A DNA stretch of 64,000 nt from Macrococcus carouselicus (GCF_004359515.1 NZ_SCWD01000004.1:51994-115993), one strand, 5' to 3'. Counted from the stretch's first letter, positions 9,004-21,769 are shown. Notes: generated from the sequence alone by a model not told the origin. Program-made: numbers and translations.

Positions 9004-9297
9004 ATGCAGATTGAAAAATTAAGAGGTAAGCGTCTTGATGATTTGTTCGATGTGATTCTCGCACTCGAAAATCGTGAAGAATGCTACCAGTTTTTCGATG
9101 ATTTATGTACAGTGAATGAACTTCATTCAATGTCACAACGAATGCAGGTTGCTAAAATGATCAAACAGGGTCATACATATGCAACAATTGAAAAGGAATC
9201 AGGCGCTTCGACAGCGACAATCTCTCGGGTTAAACGTTCATTGCAATGGGGAAATGATGCGTACACGATGGTGATGGAGCGTCTGGAAGAGAAATAG
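9004..9297 (+). CDS. YerC/YecD-family TrpR-like DNA-binding protein
   Basis: A 97-residue all-helical protein of the Trp repressor superfamily. The helix-turn-helix is VAKMIKQGHTYATIEKESGA followed by STATISRVKRSLQWG. In Bacillales this protein lies directly upstream of pcrB-pcrA, as here (apart from the inserted VanY gene). Its operator and ligand are not established. A TTG at 8995 is in frame, but AAGGGG at 8989-8994 would touch it; the ATG at 9004 has a 9-base spacing. Confidence 0.8.
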   Translation: MQIEKLRGKRLDDLFDVILALENREECYQFFDDLCTVNELHSMSQRMQVAKMIKQGHTYATIEKESGASTATISRVKRSLQWGNDAYTMVMERLEEK

Positions 9298-9303
9298 ACA
9301 GAA

Positions 9304-9336
9304 AATGGTACTGAATTGATTCAGTACCATTTTTGT
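9304..9336 (+). terminator. Terminator after the TrpR-like gene
   Basis: ATGGTACTGAAT and ATTCAGTACCAT are perfect 12-base arms with a 2-base loop, flanked by AAA and TTTTT. Confidence 0.85.
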
Positions 9337-9366
9337 CTTATAATAGAGTCGAAATGAGGGGGTAAC

Positions 9367-10056
9367 GTGAAGAAAATAATAATAGCAGCTCTGGCTCTCA
9401 TCGCCTTATCAGGCTGCTCAGAACAGGTAGAATATAGCGCTTCGATTACTGACAACATCAAGAAAATCAGCCCTCTCGAGCTCTGGACTGAAAGCAAGGA
9501 GAAATCAGTTGTTGATGGCATCACTTATTACGGGGATACGCTGATTGTCAATAAAGAGATTGCCCTGCCTGAAGACTACGCCCCTGGAGAAAATGCCGCT
9601 GCAAGAAAAGCGCTGAATCAGCTGATAGCAGCAGGAGAAGAACAAGGACTTCATTTTGCAATCAGAAGTGGCTATAGAAGTTATGATGAGCAGAACGTGC
9701 TCTACAGTAATTATGTAGCGCGTGACGGCAAGGCTGCAGCCGATAAATATAGCGCTGAACCTGGTCATTCTGAGCATCAGACAGGGCTGGCCTATGATCT
9801 CGGCAGCGTGGAATCAGTGAAAGATTTCACTATTTCATTCGGCGATACGCCGGAAGGCAAATGGCTCCAGACACATGCTCAGGAATATGGGTTCATCATC
9901 AGATACCCTGAAGGTAAGACGCATGTGACCGGTTATCAGTATGAACCCTGGCATATACGCTATTTAGGCAGGGCGCTGGCACAGGATGTCTATCACAGTA
10001 AACTTACATTAGAAGAATATTTCGGCATGTATAATCCCGCTGAAAGTCAGTCGTAA
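9367..10056 (+). CDS. VanY-type D-Ala-D-Ala carboxypeptidase lipoprotein
   Basis: A 229-residue predicted lipoprotein: an N-terminal KK, a hydrophobic stretch, and the lipobox LSGC with Cys17. The catalytic domain is peptidase M15B (VanY/DacB), which trims the terminal D-Ala from peptidoglycan stem peptides. Visible motifs are SGYRSYDEQ, SEHQTGLAYDLG (SxHxxGxAxD; zinc His and Asp) and EPWHIRYLG (ExxH with catalytic Glu and zinc His). It starts at GTG after GAGGGGG. It lies between the TrpR-like gene and pcrB, interrupting an order usually contiguous in staphylococci (recollection), and has its own terminators on both sides. Confidence 0.9.
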   Translation: MKKIIIAALALIALSGCSEQVEYSASITDNIKKISPLELWTESKEKSVVDGITYYGDTLIVNKEIALPEDYAPGENAAARKALNQLIAAGEEQGLHFAIRSGYRSYDEQNVLYSNYVARDGKAAADKYSAEPGHSEHQTGLAYDLGSVESVKDFTISFGDTPEGKWLQTHAQEYGFIIRYPEGKTHVTGYQYEPWHIRYLGRALAQDVYHSKLTLEEYFGMYNPAESQS

Positions 10057-10073
10057 AGGCTGGCTTTTTTTCG
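10042..10073 (+). terminator. Weak terminator after the VanY gene
   Basis: AGTCAG and CTGGCT arms (one G-U pair) around TCGTAAAGG, followed by TTTTTTT. The stem is short and the call tentative. Confidence 0.5.
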
Positions 10074-10129
10074 TTATCAGTTCATGAAAATGCTATAATT
10101 ATAAATATGTCTTTAAAAGGAGTTTCTAT

Positions 10130-10822
10130 ATGTATGAGATAAATGACTGGCAGCATGTATTTAAACTGGATCCGGCAAAGTCGATTGATGATGATTCACT
10201 GCAGCGAATCTGTGAATCAGGAACAGATGCCATCGTCATCGGCGGAACAGACAGTGTGACGATGGATAATGTGCTGGACCTGATGTCGCGGGTACGACGA
10301 TATACCGTGCCCTGCGTACTTGAAATATCTAATCTGGAGAGTGTGATTCCTGGATTTGACCGCTATCTGGTGCCGAGTGTTCTTAACAGTCCGAATGTGC
10401 AGTTCCACAATGGCTTACTGATAGAAGCGCTTAAAGAATATGGCCATATGCTGAACTTTGATGAATTCACGATGGAAGGTTATATCGTTCTGAATCATGA
10501 CAGTAAGGTCGCTAAGCTGACAGCGGCGGATACGACACTTGATAAGGAAGCCCTCTATGCTTATGGTCAGATGATTGAACATTTCTATCGTTTTCCAGTC
10601 TGCTATATCGAATACAGCGGCACATATGGTGACGTTGAGATGGTGAAGGAAGTGAAATCTGCACTCCAGCATACACGTCTCGTCTACGGCGGTGGGATTG
10701 AGTCGCTGGAACAGGCACGTGAGATGTTCCAGTATGCCGATACGGTTGTCGTCGGCAACATTATCTACAGAGACTTGAAGCAGGCACTTGAGACCGTGAA
10801 AATCAAAGGAAAGAAAGGATAA
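10130..10822 (+). CDS. pcrB: Heptaprenylglyceryl phosphate synthase
   Basis: A 230-residue TIM-barrel prenyltransferase that joins heptaprenyl diphosphate to sn-glycerol-1-phosphate, making an archaea-like ether lipid precursor in Bacillales. Typical blocks are [20 protein letters not shown] (active-site loop) and [12 protein letters not shown] (phosphate-binding loop). The RBS AAAAGGAG precedes the ATG. It heads the pcrB-pcrA-ligA-camS unit, where the gaps are 5, 3 and 9 bases. Confidence 0.93.
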   Translation: MYEINDWQHVFKLDPAKSIDDDSLQRICESGTDAIVIGGTDSVTMDNVLDLMSRVRRYTVPCVLEISNLESVIPGFDRYLVPSVLNSPNVQFHNGLLIEALKEYGHMLNFDEFTMEGYIVLNHDSKVAKLTAADTTLDKEALYAYGQMIEHFYRFPVCYIEYSGTYGDVEMVKEVKSALQHTRLVYGGGIESLEQAREMFQYADTVVVGNIIYRDLKQALETVKIKGKKG

Positions 10823-10827
10823 TTCCT

Positions 10828-12975
10828 GTGAATGAACTACTGAATAGAATGAATGATGAACAGCGGGCAGCTGTCAGAACAACAGAGGGACCGTTACTGA
10901 TTATGGCGGGGGCTGGTTCGGGTAAGACCCGTGTTCTGACTCACCGCATCGCCTATCTTATGCAGGAGAAAGATGTGAATCCTTATAATATACTGGCGAT
11001 CACTTTCACGAATAAAGCAGCTAAAGAGATGAAGGAACGTGTGCAGAAGCTGATTGGTGAAGAGGCTGAAGCGGTCTGGATTTCAACTTTCCACTCGATG
11101 TGCGTACGTATATTAAGAAGGGATATCGACAGAATCGGCATTGAACGTAACTTCACAATTCTTGACCCGACTGATCAGCGTTCCGTGATGAAAGAAGTGC
11201 TCAAACAGGAGAATATCGATCCAAAACGTTACGAACCACGCTCCCTTCTCGCACAGATTTCCAATCTGAAGAATGAACTGAAGACGCCGGATGATGCCGA
11301 GAGGGAAGCGAATGACTTTATGGCGCAGATCGTGGCAAAGGCATACAAACGTTACCAGAACATACTGCTGAAGAACCATGCACTGGATTTTGATGATCTG
11401 ATCATGATGACCATCCAGCTGTTCGAACGCGTTCCAGAAGCGCTCAGTTATTATCAGAATAAATTCCAGTATATCCACGTTGATGAGTATCAGGATACAA
11501 ACAGAGCGCAGTACCTGCTGGTCAAGATGCTGGCTGAGAAGTTTGAGAATATATGTGTGGTCGGTGACTCTGACCAGTCCATCTACGGCTGGCGTGGAGC
11601 TGATATTTACAATATCCTGAGCTTTGAAGAGGACTATGAGAATTCGAAAACAATTTTCCTTGAACGAAATTATCGTTCGACGAAGAACATTCTTCACGCG
11701 GCAAATGAAGTCATTCGCCACAACTCGGAACGTAAGCCGAAAGCACTGTGGACTGAAAGTAATGAAGGCAGCAAGATTAAGTATTTCAAGGCTCAGAGTG
11801 AACGTCACGAAGCGGAATATATCATCTCTGAGATTCAGAATAAACAGCGTGAAGGGTACCATCTCGATGATATGGCTGTATTGTACCGGACGAATGCGCA
11901 GTCACGTGTGCTGGAGGAAACACTGCTGAAATCTAATATCAGCTACACGATGGTCGGCGGCACGAAGTTCTATGACCGTAAAGAAATCAAAGACATCCTG
12001 AGTTATCTGCGACTTGTTGCGAACAGCAATGAAGATATCAGTTTCACACGTGTCATCAATACACCGAAGCGTGGCGTCGGTCCAGGCGCCCTGGACAAGA
12101 TAGCGGCATATGCCACGATGAATGGCCTCAGCTATTTCGATGCACTGGCAGAAGTGGACTTCATCGGCCTGCCGAAGAAAACGACAGAAGCACTGGTGGC
12201 GTTCTATGATATGATGGATGGCTTTATGAAACAGCAGGAGTTTCTGTCAATCACAGAACTGACCGAACAGATCATGGAGAAGACGGGCTATATGGAGATG
12301 CTCCAGGCTGACCGCAGTCTTGAGTCCCAGTCAAGAATCGAGAACCTGGAAGAATTCCTGAGTGTGCCGAAAGATTACGAGAAGAACACGCCGATTGAAG
12401 AACAGTCACTGGTCAATTTCCTGACCGATCTGTCGCTGATCAGTGATGTGGACAGCGCTGACCTTGAAGCAGGGATCACCTTGATGACGATTCACTCAGC
12501 GAAAGGGCTTGAGTTTAAAATCGTCTTTATCGCGGGACTGGAGGAATCGATCTTCCCGCACTCCAGAAGCTTGTCAGAGGAGCGAGAAATGGAGGAGGAA
12601 CGCCGGCTGATGTATGTGGCGATTACACGTGCGGAGGAACATCTCCATATGACGCATGCCGATTCCCGGACTCTGTTCGGTCGTATACAGGCCAACCGTC
12701 GCTCCAGATTCCTGGATGAGATTCCTGCTGACCTGCTTGAAGGTAAGAAGCCTGCAGTCGTGCAGAAACGTGGCTTCTCCCGCCGGACAACAGCGAATAA
12801 ACCAGCACCTGGCCAGTACAAGATGGGTGATAAAGTGATGCATAAATCATGGGGTGAAGGGCTTGTCAGCAATGTGACCGATAAAGGCGGTTCTCAGGAA
12901 CTCGATATTATTTTCAAGTCCGTTGGTATGAAGCGACTCTTAAGTGAGTTTGCACCAATTGAGAAGAAGGGGTAG
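10828..12975 (+). CDS. pcrA: ATP-dependent DNA helicase PcrA
   Basis: A 715-residue SF1A (UvrD/Rep-type) 3'-5' helicase, essential in Gram-positives for nucleotide excision repair, rolling-circle replication and clearing transcription-replication conflicts. The Walker A motif is [14 protein letters not shown] near residues 27-40; Walker B is [18 protein letters not shown] (motif III) and [10 protein letters not shown] (motif VI) are present. The basic C-terminal tail ends in a Tudor-like segment ([18 protein letters not shown]), which binds RNA polymerase in PcrA. It starts at GTG after AAAGGAT, 5 bases from pcrB. Confidence 0.97.
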   Translation: MNELLNRMNDEQRAAVRTTEGPLLIMAGAGSGKTRVLTHRIAYLMQEKDVNPYNILAITFTNKAAKEMKERVQKLIGEEAEAVWISTFHSMCVRILRRDIDRIGIERNFTILDPTDQRSVMKEVLKQENIDPKRYEPRSLLAQISNLKNELKTPDDAEREANDFMAQIVAKAYKRYQNILLKNHALDFDDLIMMTIQLFERVPEALSYYQNKFQYIHVDEYQDTNRAQYLLVKMLAEKFENICVVGDSDQSIYGWRGADIYNILSFEEDYENSKTIFLERNYRSTKNILHAANEVIRHNSERKPKALWTESNEGSKIKYFKAQSERHEAEYIISEIQNKQREGYHLDDMAVLYRTNAQSRVLEETLLKSNISYTMVGGTKFYDRKEIKDILSYLRLVANSNEDISFTRVINTPKRGVGPGALDKIAAYATMNGLSYFDALAEVDFIGLPKKTTEALVAFYDMMDGFMKQQEFLSITELTEQIMEKTGYMEMLQADRSLESQSRIENLEEFLSVPKDYEKNTPIEEQSLVNFLTDLSLISDVDSADLEAGITLMTIHSAKGLEFKIVFIAGLEESIFPHSRSLSEEREMEEERRLMYVAITRAEEHLHMTHADSRTLFGRIQANRRSRFLDEIPADLLEGKKPAVVQKRGFSRRTTANKPAPGQYKMGDKVMHKSWGEGLVSNVTDKGGSQELDIIFKSVGMKRLLSEFAPIEKKG

Positions 12976-14967
<1,992 letters not shown>

Positions 14968-14976
14968 GGTGAAACA

Positions 14977-16137
14977 ATGAAAAAAGCATCTATTATATTA
15001 TTGTCGGTGCTGCTTCTGGCAGGTTGCAGTGACAATGGTGATACAACCCAAAAAGATGACGAAAAACAGATAACAACCGATACGCAGATTTCAAAGGACT
15101 ATTACCGGACACTGCTGCCGTTCAAGGAAAGTCAAGCAAGGGGACTGACGAGCACGAATATGGCAAGTTCCTATAATGGTGAAGCATTTGAGAGCGGCCT
15201 TCTTGAGATCAGTAAGAAGGTTTATTCGCCCGAAGATTATTATTATCGTGACGGCCAGCTGCTGACGAAGGAAGCAGTGAAAAGTTACCTTGAACCTCAG
15301 TTCACTAAAAAAGAGATAGCGGCAATGGATGAGGATACCCGTATAGATCGCAATGCTTATGCCAACTTCGGACTGAATCCTTCACATAACGGTGAAACAG
15401 ATCCGGAGAAGATCGCGCAGAATTCACCGGCTTATCTGTCACATATTCTGGAGCAGGATTTTTACACGGTGGAAGATGCGGAAAATAAGAAGCTGTCAGG
15501 GATGACAATCGGTCTGGCGATGAACAGCGTGTACGATTACCAGAAAGAACCATACGGTGAAGTATACAGCAAGGAGCTGAATCCGAAAGTAAGTGCTGAG
15601 AAAGGGAAGGAGATGGCGGACGAAATTCTGTCACGGCTGAGAGTGAAGCAAGAGCTCAAAGATATTCCGATCACATTTGCTATCTTCATCCAGTCATCGA
15701 CTGAGAGCATCACACCAGGCCACTTCGTTGCCTACAGCACGAGTGAACAGGGAGATGCGCTGAAGAAATGGGAGGATATCAGTGAGGATTACATTCTGCT
15801 GCCTTCACCGGACACTGATAAAATTAATCAGAATCTGAACAATAACTTCAAGCAGTTTAATGAGTCGCTGAACAGTTATTTTCCTAACTTCACGCAGGCG
15901 ATCGGTACAGTTCATGTGGTGGATGGTCAGGTGAAGACGGTTGCTATCAATATACCGCTCGAATATTTCGGTAAGGCTGAAGTGATAGGGGTGACCCAGC
16001 ATATTGCAGACCAATCCAGAAAATACTTTGATGGCATCAGCAGCTATGAGATATCAGTGGTTGATAATGATAAGCCGCTTGCGCTGATCACTAAAGAACG
16101 TGACGGCGAACAGCATATTCATATTTATGAGCAATAG
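14977..16137 (+). CDS. camS: CamS family sex pheromone lipoprotein
   Basis: A 386-residue lipoprotein with signal peptide MKKASIILLSVLLLAG followed by Cys17 of the lipobox. CamS-family proteins are surface lipoproteins whose cleaved signal peptides can act as enterococcal mating pheromones. Here the residues before the Cys would give SVLLLAG, not the cAM373 heptapeptide AIFILAS known from S. aureus. The mature part shows DYYRTLLPFKESQARGL, typical of the family; its own function is unclear. It is the last gene of the pcrB operon and ends at a strong terminator. Confidence 0.9.
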   Translation: MKKASIILLSVLLLAGCSDNGDTTQKDDEKQITTDTQISKDYYRTLLPFKESQARGLTSTNMASSYNGEAFESGLLEISKKVYSPEDYYYRDGQLLTKEAVKSYLEPQFTKKEIAAMDEDTRIDRNAYANFGLNPSHNGETDPEKIAQNSPAYLSHILEQDFYTVEDAENKKLSGMTIGLAMNSVYDYQKEPYGEVYSKELNPKVSAEKGKEMADEILSRLRVKQELKDIPITFAIFIQSSTESITPGHFVAYSTSEQGDALKKWEDISEDYILLPSPDTDKINQNLNNNFKQFNESLNSYFPNFTQAIGTVHVVDGQVKTVAINIPLEYFGKAEVIGVTQHIADQSRKYFDGISSYEISVVDNDKPLALITKERDGEQHIHIYEQ

Positions 16138-16172
16138 AAAAAGGCTGGTTTCTTCAGAAACCAGCCTTTTAT
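16138..16172. terminator. Bidirectional terminator between camS and putP
   Basis: AAAAGGCTGGTTTC and GAAACCAGCCTTTT are perfect 14-base arms around TTCA, suiting both converging genes. Confidence 0.9.
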
Positions 16173-16173
16173 T

Positions 16174-17709
16174 TTAATTTTTTACGATATGGACCATTTC
16201 ATCGAATTGATCAAGAACATGCTGTTCCGGTTTCTTCGTCATCATGCTGACAAGAACTGTCGAGATCAAGCTGATCAGGAAGCCCGGAATGATTTCATAG
16301 TAATCAAAGATAGCTGCGTGCTGTTCGGGTGCCTTCATGATAATCCAGAAGATAACGGTTAATGACCCAAGAATCATACCTGTAATAGCACCTTCTTTAG
16401 TGAGCCCCTTCCAGAAGAGTGACAACAGCACGAGTGGTCCGAACGCAGCACCAAATCCTGCCCAGGCATTACCTACGAGGTTAAGGATTGTATCATTAGG
16501 ATGCCAGGCAATAGCGCCTGCGACAAGGGCTACGAGCAGCACTGACAAACGACCGACAAGAACGAATTCTTTCTCGCGGGATTTATCCTGGATGCTGGTC
16601 CTGCGGAATAACATGTAGAAATCCTGTGTCAATGAACTGGATGTGACGAGCAGCTGCGAAGAAATGGTACTCATGATCGCTGCTAAGATGGCGGCCAGGA
16701 AGAACCCTGCAATTAATGGATGGAATAACACCTGACTCATCACAACAAAGATGGTTTCAGGGTTATCGAGTGGTTTACCTGTCTTATGCATAAATGCAAT
16801 ACCGACGAGTCCCGTCATACATGCACCAAGCAGAGACACTGCCATCCAGGAGATACCGATACGGCGTGCTGCCGGCAGTAATTGATGAGAACGGATAGAC
16901 ATAAATCGGACAATGATATGCGGCTGACCGAAATAACCAAGTCCCCATGCGAGTAATGAGATAATGCCGACAGTCGTCGTCCCTTTAAACCAGTCAAGGT
17001 TAGTCGGTTCGAGTGTTGCAACGTTGTTCAGTGTATCTAAACCGTTCAGTTTCAGCATCGCAACGATAGGGACGAGTACCAGGGCAATCAGCATGATGAC
17101 CCCCTGGAAGAAGTCAGTGAGTGAGACCGCTAAATAGCCGCCGAATAAGGTGTAGATGATTACGATACCGGCAGTCAGAATAAGACCCCAGTGGTAGTCA
17201 AGACCAAATGCACTTTCAAATAACACGCCGCCTGAGACCATGCCGGCCTGTGTATACAGTGTGAAGAATACAATGATCACAAGACCTGAAATGATTTTCA
17301 GGATACGCGTATGGTCACTGACACGTTTCTCGAAGAAATCCGGAATCGTGATAGCGTTATCTGCAAGCTCCGTGTAGACGCGAAGACGTGGTGCAACGAG
17401 CATATAGTTGAGCCATGCGCCGATCGTTAAACCGATGGCAATCCAGGTCGCTGACAGACCTGTCGAATAGACAGAACCCGGCAGACCCATCAGCATCCAG
17501 CCGCTCATATCTGCAGCCCCTGCTGATAAGGCAGTGACGAGAGGTCCAAGGCTTCTGCCGCCCAGCATATATTCATCAAGCGTGCTTGTCGACTGTTTAT
17601 ATGCATAGTAACCGATGCCAAGAAGAATTAAGAAGTAAACAGCAATCATCACGTAAGTCATCCAAGTCGCTTCAATTTTCACATTTTGAAAAGTGTTTCC
17701 TAAAAGCAT
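16174..17709 (-). CDS. putP: Sodium/proline symporter
   Basis: A 511-residue member of the SSS family with about 13 membrane segments, importing proline with Na+ as nutrient and osmoprotectant. Close similarity to S. aureus Put[40 protein letters not shown], and [20 protein letters not shown], which contains Na+-site residues of TM8. The frame is open to 17781, but GGAGGAAAATTT sits 7 bases before the ATG at 17709, and this gives the family N-terminus. A cre-like site overlaps its promoter. Confidence 0.95.
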   Translation of the reverse strand: MLLGNTFQNVKIEATWMTYVMIAVYFLILLGIGYYAYKQSTSTLDEYMLGGRSLGPLVTALSAGAADMSGWMLMGLPGSVYSTGLSATWIAIGLTIGAWLNYMLVAPRLRVYTELADNAITIPDFFEKRVSDHTRILKIISGLVIIVFFTLYTQAGMVSGGVLFESAFGLDYHWGLILTAGIVIIYTLFGGYLAVSLTDFFQGVIMLIALVLVPIVAMLKLNGLDTLNNVATLEPTNLDWFKGTTTVGIISLLAWGLGYFGQPHIIVRFMSIRSHQLLPAARRIGISWMAVSLLGACMTGLVGIAFMHKTGKPLDNPETIFVVMSQVLFHPLIAGFFLAAILAAIMSTISSQLLVTSSSLTQDFYMLFRRTSIQDKSREKEFVLVGRLSVLLVALVAGAIAWHPNDTILNLVGNAWAGFGAAFGPLVLLSLFWKGLTKEGAITGMILGSLTVIFWIIMKAPEQHAAIFDYYEIIPGFLISLISTVLVSMMTKKPEQHVLDQFDEMVHIVKN

Positions 17710-17749
17710 AAATTTTCCTCCAAACTCATAAATATTTATTTCTACTTCA

Positions 17750-17776
17750 ATTATATAACGCATTAAAGCGTTTTCA
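17750..17776 (-). promoter_or_regulatory. putP promoter region with cre-like (CcpA) site
   Basis: On the minus strand TGAAAACGCTTTAA (17776-17763) matches the cre consensus WTGNAANCGNWNNCW except for one position near the end. A perfect TATAAT -10 follows at 17755-17750. The cre would cover the -35/spacer area, the position expected for carbon catabolite repression of proline uptake. No strong -35 is visible. Confidence 0.6.
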
Positions 17777-17804
17777 TACAACTATTTTTAGTTTTTTTAG
17801 ATTT

Positions 17805-17833
17805 TTGTATCGAAATTTGATAAAATTTATAGA
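17805..17833 (+). promoter_or_regulatory. gatCAB promoter
   Basis: TTGTAT (17805-17810), a 17-base spacer, and TATAGA (17828-17833), 27 bases before the gatC start. Confidence 0.5.
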
Positions 17834-17859
17834 TGCTATATATGCTTAGGAGGATAAAA

Positions 17860-18156
17860 ATGACGACGATTACAAATGATCAGGTTAAGCACGTTGCCCA
17901 TTTAGCACGTCTCGCCATCACTGAAGAAGAAGCAGCGAAATTCAGTGGTCAACTTGAAGCGATTCTGAATTTCGCTAACCAGCTTGAAGAAGTGGACACT
18001 GAAAATGTTGAGCCGACTTTCCATGTGCTGGACCTGCAGAATGTTCTGCGCCTGGATACAGCTGAGAACAGCTTGAGTCAGGAAGAAGTACTGAAAAATG
18101 CACCGGTTAAAGAAGATGGCCAGTTCCGTGTGCCTTCAATATTAGGAGGAGAATAG
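17860..18156 (+). CDS. gatC: Asp-tRNA(Asn)/Glu-tRNA(Gln) amidotransferase subunit C
   Basis: A small 98-residue subunit that wraps around GatA and GatB and stabilises the GatCAB complex. It has the family start [16 protein letters not shown] and a [13 protein letters not shown] segment. An in-frame ATG at 17833 lies inside the promoter and lacks an SD; AGGAGGAT at 17848-17855 fixes the start at 17860. gatA follows after one base. Confidence 0.95.
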   Translation: MTTITNDQVKHVAHLARLAITEEEAAKFSGQLEAILNFANQLEEVDTENVEPTFHVLDLQNVLRLDTAENSLSQEEVLKNAPVKEDGQFRVPSILGGE

Positions 18157-18157
18157 A

Positions 18158-19603
18158 ATGTCATTAAGATATGAATCGATTGAATCGTTGTCACAGATGA
18201 TTCAGAACAAAGAAATCAAACCATCTGAAATCATTAAAGACACATTCGTCAACATTGAAAAAGAAGACGGCATCATCAACTCTTTCCTTCAGCTCGATAA
18301 GGAAAATGCCATCAGCAAGGCAGAAGCACTTGATAACCAGACACCGGAAGGGCGTCTGTTCGGTATTCCGATGGGTATCAAGGATAATATCGTCACTAAA
18401 GATGTCGAGACAACCTGTGCGTCCAAGATTCTGACAGGATTCAATCCTGTATACGATGCAACGGTGATGCAGAAGCTGAACAAAGAGAATGCGATTCTGG
18501 TCGGGAAACTTAATATGGATGAGTTTGCGATGGGCGGTTCCACAGAGAACTCTCATTATAAGAAAACCGTGAATCCATTTGACCAGACGGCGGTACCAGG
18601 TGGTTCTTCAGGTGGTAGTGCAGCGGCCGTTGCTGCGAGTCTTGTACCGTTTACGCTTGGTTCAGATACAGGGGGTTCTATCCGTCAGCCTGCATCATAC
18701 TGCGGCGTTGTCGGCATGAAACCTACTTATGGACGTGTATCCCGTTACGGTCTTGTGGCCTTCGCGTCATCACTCGACCAGATCGGTCCGTTAACACGCA
18801 CTGTCAGAGACAATGCGACCGTGCTTGAAGTCATCGCAGGTCATGACAAGATGGATTCAACAAGCGCACCGGTTGATAATGTGGACTTCACATCCAGCCT
18901 TGAGAAAGACTTGACAGGCTTACGTGCTGCTGTACCGAAGGAGTATTTAGGTGAAGGTATCTCTGCTGAAGTAAAAGAATCAATTGAAGCTGCGATCAAA
19001 CAGTTAAGCGATCTCGGTGCAACAATTGAGGAGGTCTCATTGCCGAATGCAAAATACGGTGTGGCGACTTACTATATCATCGCATCATCAGAGGCATCGG
19101 CGAACTTAGCCCGCTTTGACGGTATCCGTTATGGCTATCAGGCTGAAGGGGCGCAGAACTTAGAAGAGCTTTATAAGAAGACGCGTCAGGAAGGTTTCGG
19201 TGACGAAGTGAAACGCCGTATCATGCTCGGTACTTACGCGTTATCTTCAGGCTACTACGATGCTTACTACAAAAAAGCACAGAAGGTCCGCACACTCATC
19301 AAACAGGATTTCGAAAAGGTATTTGCTGAATATGACATTATCGTCGGACCTGTTGCGCCGACTCCTGCATTCAATATCGGCGAACAGATTAATGACCCGC
19401 TGACGATGTATGCGAATGATATTCTGACGATTCCAGTGAACTTAGCAGGATTACCTTCATTATCTGTTCCTTGTGGTGAGCATAACGGTCGCCCGATCGG
19501 TCTGCAGCTTATCGGTAAACCATTTGATGAGCAGAAGCTCTATAACGTTGCATACCAGTACGAACAGAAATTCAACTTACATGACCGTTATCAAACATTA
19601 TAA
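18158..19603 (+). CDS. gatA: Asp-tRNA(Asn)/Glu-tRNA(Gln) amidotransferase subunit A
   Basis: A 481-residue amidase-signature subunit that releases ammonia from glutamine and channels it to GatB. The Ser-cisSer-Lys triad lies in [10 protein letters not shown] (Lys), [10 protein letters not shown] and [16 protein letters not shown]. With GatB it corrects misacylated Glu-tRNA(Gln) and, where needed, Asp-tRNA(Asn). The SD TTAGGAGGAGAATAG lies in the end of gatC. Confidence 0.97.
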   Translation: MSLRYESIESLSQMIQNKEIKPSEIIKDTFVNIEKEDGIINSFLQLDKENAISKAEALDNQTPEGRLFGIPMGIKDNIVTKDVETTCASKILTGFNPVYDATVMQKLNKENAILVGKLNMDEFAMGGSTENSHYKKTVNPFDQTAVPGGSSGGSAAAVAASLVPFTLGSDTGGSIRQPASYCGVVGMKPTYGRVSRYGLVAFASSLDQIGPLTRTVRDNATVLEVIAGHDKMDSTSAPVDNVDFTSSLEKDLTGLRAAVPKEYLGEGISAEVKESIEAAIKQLSDLGATIEEVSLPNAKYGVATYYIIASSEASANLARFDGIRYGYQAEGAQNLEELYKKTRQEGFGDEVKRRIMLGTYALSSGYYDAYYKKAQKVRTLIKQDFEKVFAEYDIIVGPVAPTPAFNIGEQINDPLTMYANDILTIPVNLAGLPSLSVPCGEHNGRPIGLQLIGKPFDEQKLYNVAYQYEQKFNLHDRYQTL

Positions 19604-19615
19604 GGAGACGATGAT

Positions 19616-21043
19616 ATGCATTTCGAAACAGTAATCGGACTTGAAGTCCACGTTGAACTGAAGACTGAATCCAAGATGTTTTCAAGTTCACCTGCCCATT
19701 TCGGTGCAGAACCGAATACGAATGTCAGCGTCATTGACCTGGGTTATCCAGGCGTACTGCCGGTTGTAAACCGCACAGCAGTAGACTGGGCGATGCGTGC
19801 AGCGATGGCGCTGAACATGGACATCAGAACAGAGACTAAATTCGACCGTAAGAACTATTTCTACCCGGATAATCCGAAGGCCTATCAGATTTCCCAGTTT
19901 GATGAGCCGATCGGTGAGAACGGTTATATCGATATTGAGGTGAACGGCGAAACGAAACGTATCGGTATCACACGTCTTCATATGGAGGAAGATGCCGGCA
20001 AACTTTCGCATAAAGATGGCTACTCACTGGTCGACCTGAACCGTCAGGGGACACCGCTCGTTGAGATTGTATCTGAACCTGACATCCGTACACCGGAAGA
20101 GGCTTATGCCTACCTTGAGAAGTTAAAGGCGATCATCCAGTATACAGGCGTATCTGACTGTAAGATGGAAGAGGGCTCACTCCGTTGTGATGCCAACATC
20201 TCGTTACGTCCAGTCGGCCGCGAGGAATTCGGGACGAAAGCAGAGCTTAAGAATCTTAACTCATTCAACTACGTGAAACGTGGTCTTGAGCACGAGGAGA
20301 AACGTCAGGCTGAAGTGCTGCTTGCCGGCGGAGAGATCCTGCAGGAGACACGTCGTTTTGACGAGTCAACAGGCAAGACGATTCTGATGCGTGTCAAAGA
20401 AGGCTCAGATGACTACCGCTATTTCCCTGAACCGGACTTAGTGCCCCTCTACATTGACGAAGCATGGAAACAGCGCGTACGTGAATCTATTCCTGAACTG
20501 CCGGATGCGCGTAAAGTGAAATATGTCGAACAGTACGGCTTACCTGCTTACGATGCACATGTCCTCACGCTCACTAAAGAGATGTCTGACTTCTTCGAGG
20601 AAACGCTTAAGCTCGGTGCGGACGCGAAGCTGTCCTCCAACTGGCTGATGGGTGGCGTGAATGAATACCTGAATAAAAACCAGAGGGACTTAAGCGAGAC
20701 AGCATTAACACCTCAGAACTTAGCTGAGATGGTCAAACTGCTTGCGGATGGCACGATTTCAAGTAAGATTGCGAAGAAGGTCTTTGCGGACATGGTGGAA
20801 TCAGGCAAAGAGCCAAAAGTCATCATGGAAGAGCAGGGACTCGTTCAGGTTTCTGATCCTGAGCAGTTACGTGCATTTGTCACGGAAGCACTTGACCAGA
20901 ATCCGCAGTCTGTCGAAGACTTCAAAAACGGTAAGGGCCGCGCAATGGGCTTCCTGGTCGGACAAGTCATGAAGATTTCAAAAGGACAGGCGAACCCGCA
21001 GATGGTCAACCAGCTGCTGAAAGAAGAATTGGAAAAACGATAA
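19616..21043 (+). CDS. gatB: Asp-tRNA(Asn)/Glu-tRNA(Gln) amidotransferase subunit B
   Basis: A 475-residue kinase/amidotransferase subunit that activates tRNA-bound Glu with ATP and transfers ammonia. The opening [20 protein letters not shown] and the [16 protein letters not shown] block are diagnostic. A C-terminal YqeY-like tail domain (about residues 330-475) binds the tRNA elbow. RBS AAGGAGACGATAT. It is the last gene of gatCAB and is followed by a terminator. Confidence 0.97.
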   Translation: MHFETVIGLEVHVELKTESKMFSSSPAHFGAEPNTNVSVIDLGYPGVLPVVNRTAVDWAMRAAMALNMDIRTETKFDRKNYFYPDNPKAYQISQFDEPIGENGYIDIEVNGETKRIGITRLHMEEDAGKLSHKDGYSLVDLNRQGTPLVEIVSEPDIRTPEEAYAYLEKLKAIIQYTGVSDCKMEEGSLRCDANISLRPVGREEFGTKAELKNLNSFNYVKRGLEHEEKRQAEVLLAGGEILQETRRFDESTGKTILMRVKEGSDDYRYFPEPDLVPLYIDEAWKQRVRESIPELPDARKVKYVEQYGLPAYDAHVLTLTKEMSDFFEETLKLGADAKLSSNWLMGGVNEYLNKNQRDLSETALTPQNLAEMVKLLADGTISSKIAKKVFADMVESGKEPKVIMEEQGLVQVSDPEQLRAFVTEALDQNPQSVEDFKNGKGRAMGFLVGQVMKISKGQANPQMVNQLLKEELEKR

Positions 21044-21048
21044 AAAAT

Positions 21049-21089
21049 AAGAAGTCTGAATCGGGACAATCGATTCAGGCTTCTTCTCT
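21049..21089. terminator. Terminator between gatB and the convergent anchored protein
   Basis: AAGAAGtCTGAATCG and CGATTCAGgCTTCTT form a 15-base stem with one mismatch around a 7-base loop, with A-rich and pyrimidine-rich flanks. Confidence 0.8.
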
Positions 21090-21091
21090 TA

Positions 21092-21769
21092 TTAATGGTC
21101 CCACTTTTTAAATATTTCTTCATCTATCGCTTTAAACCAACGATCAAGTCCTCTACTGGTCAGCAGTTCAGTGTCTTTGTTGTAGTTATCTTTCAGTTCA
21201 TCTGTCGGCCAGCTTCCAGATTGTGAAGTATAGACCGTAGAATCTGCGAAGTATTTTTCTTCACTTTGCTGATATTCATTAAATGCGTCATCAGCTGATG
21301 GCCGGGTACCGAATACGTATACTGATATTTTATGAGACTTGAGTGCCTTAACGATTTTACTGAGCTGTTTGTTATGCGCTTTTATTGAGATTTTTTCAGC
21401 GTAGTCATTCAGCGTCATCGCATCCATTATCACGGCATCTGGTTTTGTTGCTATGATTTCATCAGGATTAATCTGCTTGCTGTCTTCAGTAGCCATTATC
21501 TCGTTTATTTTCAAAGATGGATAAGTTCTTTTAAGCTCTTCTGTAACGCTGTCATTATTATCAGACACTTGGTAAGGTGCTGAGATAACTGTGACCTTCA
21601 GAGAATGATTGGTCTGATAGGCCCTCTGCAGATGATCATCTTTGAAATGAATGGTCTCCGCCTGACCTTCTTCACCGGATGTCGTCACCTTTGACTGCCA
21701 GTATGTGTAGCCGAGACCCATCAGAATAATAGCCAGTGCAACGTAGAGCCAGAATAATATGTTCTTCAT
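21092..21769 (-). CDS. Membrane-anchored SGNH-hydrolase-like protein
   Basis: A 225-residue protein with one N-terminal membrane anchor (about residues 4-24) and an extracellular domain. The order of elements (VTVISAP strand, PDAVIMDAMTLNDYA, KALKSHKISVYVFGTRP, W.TDELKDNYN, LTSRGLDRWFKAI) resembles the SGNH/GDSL hydrolase fold found in staphylococcal surface proteins. A clear catalytic GDS block is not visible and the D..H pair is uncertain, so activity may be altered. It is a single gene convergent with gatB. RBS GGAGGATTCAA. Confidence 0.5.
   Translation of the reverse strand: MKNILFWLYVALAIILMGLGYTYWQSKVTTSGEEGQAETIHFKDDHLQRAYQTNHSLKVTVISAPYQVSDNNDSVTEELKRTYPSLKINEIMATEDSKQINPDEIIATKPDAVIMDAMTLNDYAEKISIKAHNKQLSKIVKALKSHKISVYVFGTRPSADDAFNEYQQSEEKYFADSTVYTSQSGSWPTDELKDNYNKDTELLTSRGLDRWFKAIDEEIFKKWDH

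Noticed and set aside
11113..11862. Long open frame antisense to pcrA (249 codons)
   Set aside because: It lies wholly within pcrA, whose helicase motifs are unambiguous, and shows no RBS or recognisable domain. Same for other long antisense frames, such as 25346-26233 and 6415-7101.
17710..17781. N-terminal extension of PutP
   Set aside because: It would overlap the -10 and cre-like site; GGAGGAAAATTT supports the start at 17709.
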